Positions 25,719-34,232 of a stretch of DNA of 64,000 nucleotides are shown one piece after another. The notes below the pieces were generated by a model that did not search any database, had not been told where the DNA came from, and saw only the letters and a program-made list of their open reading frames with translations. This DNA is from Gordonia rubripertincta. Its GTDB lineage: Bacteria > Actinomycetota > Actinomycetes > Mycobacteriales > Mycobacteriaceae. Within the stretch, counting starts at the first letter, position 1. Each line of letters opens with the position of its first letter. Made by a program: the position numbers and the translations under genes. Location of the stretch: contig NZ_CP136136.1 of the NCBI RefSeq assembly GCF_038024875.1, positions 2,542,001 through 2,606,000 of the forward strand, in the 5' to 3' direction.

Positions 25719-26918
25719 ATGGGTGCGAGAGTTTCCGGTCCGTTCGTCGCTGCCGGCCGCGAGGTCGTCATCGCCGAGGCCGTGCGTACCCCGATCGGCC
25801 GGTCCCACCCCGAGAAGGGCTGGTTTCGCGACATCCACCCCAACGCGATGCTGGCGGCCTGTTATCAGGATCTCGTCGGGAGGACGGGAATCGACCCCCG
25901 TGTCGTCGAAGATCTGATCATCGGCTGTACGGCCCCCTTCGGCGAGCAGTCGCGCAACATCGGCCGGAACGCCTGGCTGCAGGCGGGGTACCCGGCCGAG
26001 GTGCCTGCCACGACCCTGGACCGTCGCTGCGGTTCCGCGCAGACTGCAGTGAATCTCGCTGCGGCCCTGGTGAGCTCGGGTGTACACGACATCGTCATCG
26101 CCGGCGGTGTCGAACACATGGGACATGTACCCATGAACTCGCCCGCCAAGATCAGCGAACTCTACGGGGAGCCGTGGCCCGCGGAACTTCGCGACCGCTA
26201 CGACTTCGTCACCCAGGGAGAGAGCGCCGAACTCATCGCGGAGCGGTGGAACATCTCGCGGACCGAGATGGACGAGTTCGCGGTGCGTTCACACGCACTG
26301 GCCGTCGACGCGATCGACGCCGGACGGTTCGTCGACGAGATGGTCCCGATGGAGCTCGACGGCCAGGTCCGCACAGGCGATCAGACCGTACGGCCGGGAA
26401 CGTCGCTGGATACCCTCGGTGCGCTGAAGACGGTGTTCCGCAAGGAGAACGGACGGATCACCGCGGGGTCGTCGAGTCCGATCTGTGACAGCGCCGCCGC
26501 AGTGCTGCTCTGCACTCGCGAAGCCGCGGAACGTCACGGGCTGCGTGTGCGGGCACGGATCGCCGACCAGACGACGGTCGGTGTGGACCCGATCATCATG
26601 CTGACCGGTCCGATCCCGGCGACCCACAAACTGCTCGAGCGGAACAGTCTCTCCGTCGACGACATCGATCTCTTCGAGGTCAACGAGGCGTTCTCGTCGG
26701 TGGTCCTCGCCTGGCAGCAGGAACTCAAAGCCGACATGGACCGGGTCAACGTCAACGGCGGTGCGATCGCCCTCGGCCACGCCGTCGGCGCCACCGGTGC
26801 CCGCCTGATCGCGACGATCCTGAGCGAGATGGAACGACGCGACAGCCACCTGGGTCTGGTGACGATGTGCTGCGGTGGCGGTCTCGGTACCGGCACGCTG
26901 ATCGAACGAGTCGACTGA
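25719..26918 (+). CDS. Acetyl-CoA acyltransferase (thiolase)
   Basis: Thiolase of 399 residues with all catalytic residues: nucleophile Cys104 in LDRRCGSAQTA, the NEAF motif, His in GGAIALGHAVGATG and the second Cys in MCCGGGLGTG. It cleaves a 3-ketoacyl-CoA with CoA. It starts one base after the SDR stop, and the CoA transferase follows with TGATG overlap, so it completes a beta-oxidation set (dehydrogenase, SDR, thiolase). Confidence 0.93.
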   Translation: MGARVSGPFVAAGREVVIAEAVRTPIGRSHPEKGWFRDIHPNAMLAACYQDLVGRTGIDPRVVEDLIIGCTAPFGEQSRNIGRNAWLQAGYPAEVPATTLDRRCGSAQTAVNLAAALVSSGVHDIVIAGGVEHMGHVPMNSPAKISELYGEPWPAELRDRYDFVTQGESAELIAERWNISRTEMDEFAVRSHALAVDAIDAGRFVDEMVPMELDGQVRTGDQTVRPGTSLDTLGALKTVFRKENGRITAGSSSPICDSAAAVLLCTREAAERHGLRVRARIADQTTVGVDPIIMLTGPIPATHKLLERNSLSVDDIDLFEVNEAFSSVVLAWQQELKADMDRVNVNGGAIALGHAVGATGARLIATILSEMERRDSHLGLVTMCCGGGLGTGTLIERVD

Positions 26919-28147
26919 TGGTCGATTTCGGCGGACTGCTCAAGCCCGGTATGGGCGTCTGGTGGAGCCAGGCGGCGGCCGAGCCGCGTCCACTCGTCGA
27001 CCGGTTGCTCGAACAGGCACCCGGTCTTGGGCCGCTGCGGCTGTTCACCGGGCTCAGCTGGAACGATCAACTGGCGCAGACGATCTCTCCGGCCGACACG
27101 ATGGTGTCCTACGGCGGTCTGGGTGCGCTCCGAGACCTCGGCGCGACCGATCAGCTCGAGGTGGTGCCATGTCACTACTCGGCGCTGCCACGAATGTTCG
27201 CCGAACACCGACTGCCCTGCGACGCCGGCCTGCTGCAGGTGGCGCCGCCCGACGCAGATGGTATGTGCTCGTTGGGGATCGGGGTCGACTACATGGCCGA
27301 CGCCCTCGCTCACACGTCGCTGTTGTTCGCCGAGATCAACCGTCAGATGCCCGCACCACCCGGTTCCCCACGCGTTCCGCTGGGACGGTTCACGGCCACC
27401 ATCGAAACCGACCGGCCACTGCAGGAGGAGGTGAGCCGTCCCGTTGGCGACCCGGACCGGGCGATCGCCGGGTACATCGCAGAACTCGTCGACGACGGCG
27501 ACACCCTTCAAGTGGGCATCGGCTCCACCGGTTCGGCGGTGTTCGATGCGCTGGCCGGCCACCGGGATCTCGGGGTCCACACCGGGATGATCACCGACGG
27601 TGTGCTCCGGTTGATCGACAAGGGCGTCGTCACCGGCGCGCGCAAACAGATCGACCAGGGGTTGTCCGTGGCGGGTACGGCGCTCGGCTCGGCCGACCTG
27701 TACACCCGGATCGCCGAGGTGCCCGCCCTGTTCCGTCCCACCAGCTACACCCATGCGCCGCAGGTCTTGTCGCAGCTGTCATCACTCGTCGCGGTCAATT
27801 TTGCGATCGAGGTCGACCTGACCGGCCAGGTCGGCGCCGAGATGAGCAGGGGCACCTACCTCGGAGCGGTCGGCGGACAGGTCGATTTCGCACGCGCGGC
27901 GGCACTCACCGGAAAGCGGTCGATCGTCGCGCTCCGCTCCACCATGCGGGGTCGGTCGTCGATCAAATTCGCGCTCGACGAGGGAGTCGTCACCACGGCA
28001 CGGGCCGACGTCGACTGCGTCGTCACCGAACACGGCATCGCCCACCTTCGCGGACAACCGCTTTCCGAGCGCCGGCGCCGACTCATCGCGATCGCGGCAC
28101 CGGAGTTCCGTGACGAACTCACCAGCGCGGTGAAAGCCGCGTCATGA
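26918..28147 (+). CDS. Acetyl-CoA hydrolase/CoA-transferase family protein
   Basis: Family I-related CoA transferase (4-hydroxybutyrate/acetate CoA-transferase type) of 409 residues. The N-terminal half has TMVSYGGLGALRD. The C-terminal half has GIGSTGSAVFDAL, FAIEVDLTGQVGAE (the Glu-containing catalytic stretch), GAVGGQVDFARAA and VTEHGIAHLRG. It would move CoA between acetate or succinate and a pathway acid, or hydrolyse an acyl-CoA. The ATG at 26918 overlaps the thiolase stop. Substrate not assignable. Confidence 0.87.
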   Translation: MVDFGGLLKPGMGVWWSQAAAEPRPLVDRLLEQAPGLGPLRLFTGLSWNDQLAQTISPADTMVSYGGLGALRDLGATDQLEVVPCHYSALPRMFAEHRLPCDAGLLQVAPPDADGMCSLGIGVDYMADALAHTSLLFAEINRQMPAPPGSPRVPLGRFTATIETDRPLQEEVSRPVGDPDRAIAGYIAELVDDGDTLQVGIGSTGSAVFDALAGHRDLGVHTGMITDGVLRLIDKGVVTGARKQIDQGLSVAGTALGSADLYTRIAEVPALFRPTSYTHAPQVLSQLSSLVAVNFAIEVDLTGQVGAEMSRGTYLGAVGGQVDFARAAALTGKRSIVALRSTMRGRSSIKFALDEGVVTTARADVDCVVTEHGIAHLRGQPLSERRRRLIAIAAPEFRDELTSAVKAAS

Positions 28148-28200
28148 CAACCGCAGAGAGCCATTCGTCAGACAGCATTCCATCGAAAGGACAACACATC

Positions 28201-28959
28201 ATGAGCAATCGAGTCGCACTTGTCACCGGCGGTGCCCAGGGCATCGGCGAGGGAATCTCCCGCAAACTGGGCGAAGCAGGCTTCCGCGTCGCCGTTGCCG
28301 ACCTGAATCTCGAAGTCGCACAGCAAACCGCGAAGGAGATCGTGGCCGCTGGGGGAGAGGCGATCGCGGTGCCGATCGACGTCACCGACACCGCGTCGGT
28401 GAAGGCTGCCGTCGAGCAGGTCACCAAGGAATTGGGGCCGGTCGACGTCGCCGTGAACAACGCGGGCTGGGACGACTTCATGAAGTTCGTCGACACCGAC
28501 GAAGCCTTCTGGGACAAGATCCTCGACATCAACTTCAAGGGCGCGCTGCGGGTCAACCACACGGTCGTGCCGGGCATGATCGAACGCGGCTTCGGGCGCG
28601 TGATCAACATCGGTTCGGACGCCGGCCGGGTCGGCTCCTCCCTGGAGGCCGTGTACTCCGGCGCCAAGGGCGGCATCATCGCCTTCACGAAGACTCTGGC
28701 TCGCGAGGTCGCCACCAAGGGCGTCACCGTCAACACCGTGTGCCCGGGCCCCACCGACACCCCGGCGCTGCGCAAGTTCGCCGACAACTCGGGCCAGGAT
28801 GCCGACAAGGTCATCGGCGGCATGACCCGCTCGGTCCCGATGAAGCGTCTCGCAGTCCCCTCTGACATCGCCGTGGCCGTGGCGTTCTTCGCATCCGACG
28901 AGACCGGCTACATCACGGGTCAGACCCTGTCGGTCAGCGGTGGATTGACGATGGCCTGA
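28201..28959 (+). CDS. SDR-family hydroxyacyl-CoA dehydrogenase (BadH-like)
   Basis: SDR of 252 residues with TGGAQGIG, NNAGWD, the catalytic YSGAKGG and ITGQTLSVSGG. A GAAAGGA site supports ATG at 28201. It resembles 2-hydroxycyclohexanecarboxyl-CoA dehydrogenase (BadH) and 3-hydroxyacyl-CoA dehydrogenase SDRs. The next gene, two bases later, is a MenB/BadI-like crotonase, and the BadH-BadI pair is the known oxidation plus hydrolytic ring-opening step of cyclohexanecarboxylate degradation. Assignment to that step is inference. Confidence 0.83.
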   Translation: MSNRVALVTGGAQGIGEGISRKLGEAGFRVAVADLNLEVAQQTAKEIVAAGGEAIAVPIDVTDTASVKAAVEQVTKELGPVDVAVNNAGWDDFMKFVDTDEAFWDKILDINFKGALRVNHTVVPGMIERGFGRVINIGSDAGRVGSSLEAVYSGAKGGIIAFTKTLAREVATKGVTVNTVCPGPTDTPALRKFADNSGQDADKVIGGMTRSVPMKRLAVPSDIAVAVAFFASDETGYITGQTLSVSGGLTMA

Positions 28960-28961
28960 CG

Positions 28962-29807
28962 ATGACAAGCGCCCCCGCAGTCGAGTGGACGACGGTTCGT
29001 CGCTACGACGATGTCGACTACTCGCGCACCGACGACGGGATCGCGAAGATAACGATCTGTCGCCCCGAGGTGCACAACGCCTTTCGACCCCAGACACTCA
29101 TCGAGATCTCCGAGGCACTCACCCACGCCCGAGAGGACCCGAGTATCGGTGTCATCGTGCTCACCGGTCAGGGGGACAAGGCCTTCTGTTCGGGAGGCGA
29201 CCAACGGGTTCGTGGCGACACGGGCTATCTCACCGATCCGGACAGTCCGGATGCGGTCGGCCGATTCCACGTGACCGACCTGCAGGTGCAGATCCGTCGC
29301 CTTCCGAAGCCGGTGGTCGCGATGGTCGCGGGCTACGCGATCGGCGGTGGGCATGTCCTGCAGATCGTCTGCGACCTGACGATCGCCGCGGACAACGCCC
29401 GGCTCGGGCAGGTCGGCCCCCGCGTCGGCTCGTTCGACGGTGGCTTCGGTGCCGGACTGCTGGCCGACATGGTCGGTACACGTAAGGCCAAGGAGATCTG
29501 GTTCCTCTGCCGTCAGTACACCGCCCAGCAGGCGTTGGAGATGGGTCTGGTGAACACCGTCGTGCCGCTGGCCGACCTCGAACGTGAGACGGTGCAGTGG
29601 TGCCGGGAGATGCTCGAGTTGTCACCCATGGCACTTCGCCTGATGAAGGCGAGCTTCCATGCGGCAGAGGACGGTCTGGCCGGGATTCAGCAGCTCGCGC
29701 ACGACACCAACCTGCTGTTCTATGCGAGTGAGGAAGCGCAAGAAGGGCGCGAGGCGTTCAAGGCCAAGCGCAGGCCCGAGTTCGACCGCTTTCCGCGCCG
29801 CGCCTGA
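28962..29807 (+). CDS. MenB/BadI-like crotonase (probable ring-cleaving hydrolase)
   Basis: Crotonase-fold protein of 281 residues, closest by eye to MenB (dihydroxynaphthoyl-CoA synthase). It shows INRPEV-like CRPEVHNAF, CSGGDQRVRG, AGYAIGGGHVLQIVCDLTIA, VGSFDGGFGAG, KEIWFLCRQYTAQQAL and AFKAKRRPEF. No menaquinone genes are nearby, and the same scaffold in BadI hydrolyses 2-ketocyclohexanecarboxyl-CoA. Following a BadH-like SDR, a cyclic beta-ketoacyl-CoA hydrolase is the best reading. A second such gene is at 43916-44710. Confidence 0.83.
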   Translation: MTSAPAVEWTTVRRYDDVDYSRTDDGIAKITICRPEVHNAFRPQTLIEISEALTHAREDPSIGVIVLTGQGDKAFCSGGDQRVRGDTGYLTDPDSPDAVGRFHVTDLQVQIRRLPKPVVAMVAGYAIGGGHVLQIVCDLTIAADNARLGQVGPRVGSFDGGFGAGLLADMVGTRKAKEIWFLCRQYTAQQALEMGLVNTVVPLADLERETVQWCREMLELSPMALRLMKASFHAAEDGLAGIQQLAHDTNLLFYASEEAQEGREAFKAKRRPEFDRFPRRA

Positions 29808-29831
29808 GTCTTCGATGAAAGGATCTGTGCT

Positions 29832-30887
29832 GTGACGACTTTCGGTGTGAACGCATTCGGGGTGGGTACCGGTCGACGCCGTTTCGAGACGATGACCGAT
29901 CTGGCTCGCGAGGCAGAAGAAGTCGGGTGTGCCGCGGTCTGGACCAGCGAGCTGTACAGCAGATCGGCGACCATTCCGATGGCGGCGATCGCCGCCGGGA
30001 CCGAGCGCATCTCGATCGGCACCAACATCGCCTACGGCGTGGGTCGTAGCCCGCTGATGTGGGCGGCAGAGGCTCGCGACCTCGACGAACTGTCGGGCGG
30101 CCGGATCATCCTCGGGCTCGGCAACGGAACCCCGAAAATGATGGAGGCCTGGCACGGGGTGAGCGGCGAGGCGCCGGCCGCGCGCATGGCCGAACTCTTG
30201 ACCGTACTCAAGGCGCTGTGGCGGCTCCACGAAGGCCCAGTCGATCACGACGGTAGGTTCTACCACGTGCACATCGCACCGACTTCGGAAGTGCCCGAGC
30301 CGGTTCGGCCGACCATCCCGATCTGGATCGCCGGCGTCAACAAACTCATGCTGCGTACCGCGGGTGAGCACGCCGACGGACTGGTGGGACACCCGATGTT
30401 CACCGCAGACTACGTCCGCGGACCAGTCGCCGAAGATATCGCTGTCGGCGCCCGCCGCGCCGACCGTGATCCCGGCGACATCACCATCATGGGTATCCGC
30501 ATGTGTGCGATCGACGATGACGTCGAACTCGCTCGACGGCAGGTTGCGTTCGCGATCGGTCAGTACGCGGCGTCCCGCGTCTATGACCGACTGTTCGAGC
30601 TTCACGGCTGGAGCTCGGAGCAGAAGGTGATCCGGCAGGCGGCCCGTGATCGGGATACCGACGCGCTCATTCGCGCTGTCAGCGATGACATGATCGACGC
30701 CATCGCCATTGCCTGCGCGCCAGGTGAGTTCCCTGGACGGCTGGCAGACCTTCCTGCGGGGTTCGACCATCTCGACCTGATCGCGCCACCGTGGGGACTC
30801 ACCGATGAGCAGACCCGGAACGTCAACGCCGAGATCCTGTCCGGACTCCGGCAGCACCTGTCCTCCCCGGCCGGTATTCGAAGTTGA
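29832..30887 (+). CDS. LLM-class F420-dependent oxidoreductase
   Basis: Luciferase-like TIM-barrel oxidoreductase of 351 residues with GTG start. VWTSELYSRSATIPMAAIAA, GTNIAYGVGRSPLMWAAEARDLDELSGGRIILGLG (split across two motifs) and PIWIAGVNKLMLRTAGEHADG are typical of F420-dependent members of mycobacteria and relatives, with no flavin reductase partner nearby. It could reduce or dehydrogenate a pathway intermediate; the substrate cannot be told. Last gene of the series before the regulator pair. Confidence 0.88.
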   Translation: MTTFGVNAFGVGTGRRRFETMTDLAREAEEVGCAAVWTSELYSRSATIPMAAIAAGTERISIGTNIAYGVGRSPLMWAAEARDLDELSGGRIILGLGNGTPKMMEAWHGVSGEAPAARMAELLTVLKALWRLHEGPVDHDGRFYHVHIAPTSEVPEPVRPTIPIWIAGVNKLMLRTAGEHADGLVGHPMFTADYVRGPVAEDIAVGARRADRDPGDITIMGIRMCAIDDDVELARRQVAFAIGQYAASRVYDRLFELHGWSSEQKVIRQAARDRDTDALIRAVSDDMIDAIAIACAPGEFPGRLADLPAGFDHLDLIAPPWGLTDEQTRNVNAEILSGLRQHLSSPAGIRS

Positions 30888-30976
30888 GGGACCGCCGCCG
30901 GCCAGGCGCGAGCAGTTGACGGCCTACGAGCACTTCTGCTGAGTGTGAACGGGATTCCGATACGGGGTGAGTGACG

Positions 30977-32004
30977 ATGGGCACTACTGACGGTCCTGCG
31001 CATGTACATGAACGCGCCGGTCTGGAACTGGAGAGTCTTCTCGTCGACGTCGCCGGTGCCATACGCACGGGTGTGCTCGAGCCGGCTGAGTTCTCCGATG
31101 CCGATCACCTTCTCACCCCAACTGGAATCCGTGCGACGCGGGGAAGGCGGCAGCGCCCGGGCCCGGCTGGAGTCGGCGGCCGCGGCCGTCCGAACGCTGA
31201 CGTCGTTGCCCTGGCCGGTGCTACCTGAGAAGCTCGATGAGACCTTTCAGGGGACGTCCAAAGCCCTCGGCTTTCGGCGAGCTCTCTTCTCGGTCGTCGA
31301 TGGCAGTACCTGGCGCCCCGCGTCCCTGTACATCGAGAGCGCAATCGTTGCTGATCAGTCGTCGCTGCGGGCATACCTCTCGGAGCGCACGATCAACCTC
31401 GACGACGCACCCCTTGAACACACGACGGTGGCACGGCACGAACCTCAGCTCGTCGCGTCACCCCAAGACTCACCGCCTCACCTACAAGCCGCTGATGTCT
31501 GTATCGAACTCGCGCGGGTACGCAACCGCGCCGGTTCTGAGCAACGGGAACCCGGTGGGTATGGTTCACGCCGATCGCTACGACGAACCCGCCGAGATGG
31601 TCGATCTGGAACGAGTCGCTCTCGCGTGCGGGATGCTCGGGGTGCTGGCCGAACGAATGGCGAGGCGCCGCCAGATCGCCGACCTCGCAGAGCGTTTGAC
31701 CAACGTCGTGACGTATGCGGAGGAGGTGCTCGGTGGGCGGGCCGATCTCCGGGTCGAGTCGTCGCCGGGTCCGGGCCTGGACGCTGTCGGCTCTCGGCAA
31801 AGCGGTGTGCGGATGACCGCGCGACAGCTGACAATCCTGCGGCGCTTGGCTGTGGGCGCCACGAACGCGCAAATCGCTCATGAGTTGGGCATCTCCGAGG
31901 GTACCGTGAAATCACATGTGAAAGAGATCTATTCACGTTTGGGTGTCCACAGCCGTGCTGCAGCGGCTGCTGCCTACCGTGCCGGACTCGACACGCATGG
32001 TTGA
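30977..32004 (+). CDS. GAF-like LuxR-family regulator, two apparent frameshifts
   Basis: The reading frame changes twice, at the CCCC runs 31116-31119 and 31461-31464. Removing one C from each gives a continuous 341-residue protein. The N-terminal part (AHVHERAGLELESLLVDVAG) is in frame with the ATG at 30977, then LESVRRGEGGSARARLESAA and LGFRRALFSVVDG, then NPVGMVHADRYDEPAEMVDL. Last is a LuxR helix-turn-helix (MTARQLTILRRLAVGATNAQI, SEGTVKSHVKEIYSRLG). Architecture and motifs match the regulator at 9640-10629. The next LuxR gene overlaps its end. Both breaks are extra C bases in CACCCCA, so sequence error is likely. Confidence 0.8.
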
Positions 32005-33019
32005 GGTGACAGCGGGTTGCGGTGACCTGTCGTCAGTTGGTGACGTGAGCCGGTTGGTCGACATCGTGTCGCGGACTCGCGCTGAGTCGCGAGGACTTCT
32101 CCGGCGACGCGCGGAGGCGGGACATGATCTGGTCGTTCTCGAGTCGTGCCTCGAATCGGTCAACGCCGAGCGGATGTCCAGTCCCGACGACGCACGACGC
32201 GCGGAACTCGCCGCAGTGACAGTGCGGGCACTGACGTGTCATCGGCAACTGGTCGACACGATCGATGTCGTGGACACGGAACTGTTCCGTACGCTCGCGA
32301 CCCTGCTCGCCCGTCTTCGAGCAGCTGACCGCGAGGCCTTTATGACCCTGATCGCCGAACACCTGCACGACGTCCTTCGCGCCGACACTCTCTGCCTCGA
32401 GTTCGACGGCGCGCGTGTGGGTTCACGCGGTCGGGTGCTGGCCGCGACCGGTACCGCCGACAACCTCGACGGGTGTGAGCTGACCCTCGAACCGAGGTCC
32501 GTCGAACTCTCGGCACTCCGCGGTCCCACGGTCGCGGTAGGTCGCTCGGCGGCGGCGTCTGCGAGCGCACTGGGGCGGGTGAACGACGGCACGGCGATGG
32601 CCTTCCGGTGTTCGGACCGAACCGTTGCACTCTGCCTCGGTCTGGGCGTCTCCGAGGAGGACCAGGCCGACTACTTCGGCTACCTCGCATTGCTGCAGTC
32701 CCTCGTCTCGGCGGCCCGGGTGAACTCCGACATCTCCCATGGGTGGGAGCACCTCGTCTCCCACGTGACCCGCGAGTTGAACGGCGATCTCGATACGCGT
32801 ATCTCGCCGGATACGGACCGAAGCTCCTCTCTGGCAAAAGATCTCACTAGACGCGAGCGGGAGGTCTTGCCGCTCATACTCCGTGGACTCGCCAACGCAG
32901 ATATCGCACGGGAACTCTACGTCTCGCTGGAGACGGTGAAGACCCACGTGAAGAACATCCTGCGAAAGTCCGGTGCGGCGAATCGTGCGGAGCTGATCGC
33001 GAGGTCGACTCGTCCCTGA
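31997..33019 (+). CDS. LuxR-family transcriptional regulator
   Basis: Regulator of 340 residues from ATG 31997 (overlapping the preceding LuxR gene by eight bases; a longer GTG start at 31943 is possible). The N-terminal two thirds form a helical/GAF-like sensor region of unknown ligand (about residues 120-260). The C-terminus is a clear LuxR helix-turn-helix (LTRREREVLPLILRGLANADI, SLETVKTHVKNILRKSG). Tandem with the regulator at 30977, followed by a 16-base triple repeat and the lipocalin-like/APH module, which it may control. Confidence 0.83.
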   Translation: MVEVTAGCGDLSSVGDVSRLVDIVSRTRAESRGLLRRRAEAGHDLVVLESCLESVNAERMSSPDDARRAELAAVTVRALTCHRQLVDTIDVVDTELFRTLATLLARLRAADREAFMTLIAEHLHDVLRADTLCLEFDGARVGSRGRVLAATGTADNLDGCELTLEPRSVELSALRGPTVAVGRSAAASASALGRVNDGTAMAFRCSDRTVALCLGLGVSEEDQADYFGYLALLQSLVSAARVNSDISHGWEHLVSHVTRELNGDLDTRISPDTDRSSSLAKDLTRREREVLPLILRGLANADIARELYVSLETVKTHVKNILRKSGAANRAELIARSTRP

Positions 33020-33023
33020 GCAG

Positions 33024-33071
33024 GAACTGCCGGGGTCATGAACTGCCGGGGTCATGAACTGCCGGGGTCAT
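33024..33071. repeat. Three perfect 16-bp tandem repeats
   Basis: Unit GAACTGCCGGGGTCAT at 33024-33039, 33040-33055 and 33056-33071, starting five bases after the LuxR stop and about 170 bases before the gene at 33239. A 16-base period is 1.5 helical turns. It could be a set of regulator-binding sites or simply slipped-strand duplication. Confidence 0.9.
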
Positions 33072-33238
33072 GAACCGCTCACCTACGTGGGGAGTGTGGC
33101 CCATCGTGACCCGCCAGAGGGAGTTCTGGGGTGCCCACGGGGGATAGGGCGTGATGACCGTCATGAAGCCTCGGTCGTATGGGAAGGATCTCTCGCAGCG
33201 GCAAGGAGACCGCGATCGCAGCACCGAGAGGCATTCCA

Positions 33239-34231
33239 ATGATCAAAGAAACCGACTGTGAGTTCCACGACCGGGATCCGGACGACTGGACGTGGACAGA
33301 GACGACCGCGCTGATCTTCAGCGTGCCCGAAGCGGGCATCCTCGGAAACGCGTATGTCCTCGCGCGGCCCAACTTAGGTGTCGCGCTGTCATCTGTCGCA
33401 CTCGCACAGAATTTTTGCACGTCTGCAGCGGAGATGGACCTGTCGGACTGTCAGGTCCACCAACCGTGTCCGAAGTCGTTCACCGACTATTCGCTACCGA
33501 ATGGGCTGAGCGTCAAGACATCAAATGCCCCGCGTGACTACCGCATGCGGTATGAGAACGTGCTGGGCAACTGTTCCTTCGATCTGAACTTCGAGGCAAC
33601 ACACCACCCGTTCGACATGCACGATCCAGCCGAGAATGCTTTGCTGACCGCCGCGGATTCCGTGGCGTCGCAGGACACACGCGGCGATGGCTGGGCAAAC
33701 GGTCATTTCGAGGTGAAGGGTCACATCACCGGTGAATTGACGCTTCGGGGTCAGCGCTACGAGGTCGAGTGCTACGAGAGCATGGACCACAGCTGGGGTC
33801 CGCGCCGCGATCTCGGAACCTGGGCGGTTTCCTGGATCTCGGTCAACTTCGGGCCGGAGTTGGCGATGCATCTCGCCGTCGAGATCACTCTCGAACGGGG
33901 ACAGGTTCGCTACGGCGACCTGCGGTTCGGCTTTGTCACGCGCAACGGTGAGACCGAGAGTCTGGTGTGGGCGCAGGTCGATGCGGCGCGCATCGACATG
34001 CTGACAATGTCGAATCACCTGAAGGTCCGTAGCGCCGGCGGAACAGAGTGGGAGTTCCGTGGAAGTGCGGTGGCGGCACGTCCCTGGTACGGATTCAACC
34101 CGCGAGATGTCGCCTTCCAGAGTCTTCATCGCTACGAGTACGACGGTGCTGTCGGCTACGGGGAGATGGCAGACATCTTCGGCCTCGACTACCTGTCCGA
34201 GCACGTATCCAAGCACGGTCGGGGAGCGTGA
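33239..34231 (+). CDS. Lipocalin-like (AttH/CrtC, DUF7064-type) protein
   Basis: Protein of 330 residues without signal peptide, mostly predicted beta-strand, resembling the double-lipocalin AttH/hydroxyneurosporene-synthase-like group (DUF7064/7065). The central VECYESMDHSWGPRRD carries the D-x-S-x-G-x-R pattern shared with the protein at 40637-41693. Start ATG at 33239 follows GAGAGG. Members occur beside catabolic genes for hydrophobic compounds and might bind or isomerise a lipid-like intermediate; no activity can be stated. It is coupled (one base between) with the APH-family kinase at 34233, as its relative is beside the kinase at 39554. Confidence 0.7.
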   Translation: MIKETDCEFHDRDPDDWTWTETTALIFSVPEAGILGNAYVLARPNLGVALSSVALAQNFCTSAAEMDLSDCQVHQPCPKSFTDYSLPNGLSVKTSNAPRDYRMRYENVLGNCSFDLNFEATHHPFDMHDPAENALLTAADSVASQDTRGDGWANGHFEVKGHITGELTLRGQRYEVECYESMDHSWGPRRDLGTWAVSWISVNFGPELAMHLAVEITLERGQVRYGDLRFGFVTRNGETESLVWAQVDAARIDMLTMSNHLKVRSAGGTEWEFRGSAVAARPWYGFNPRDVAFQSLHRYEYDGAVGYGEMADIFGLDYLSEHVSKHGRGA

Positions 34232-34232
34232 C

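Noticed and set aside
28962..29807. Menaquinone biosynthesis MenB
   Set aside because: Strong MenB likeness, but no other men genes nearby and it follows a BadH-like SDR inside a beta-oxidation island; a MenB assignment cannot be fully excluded.
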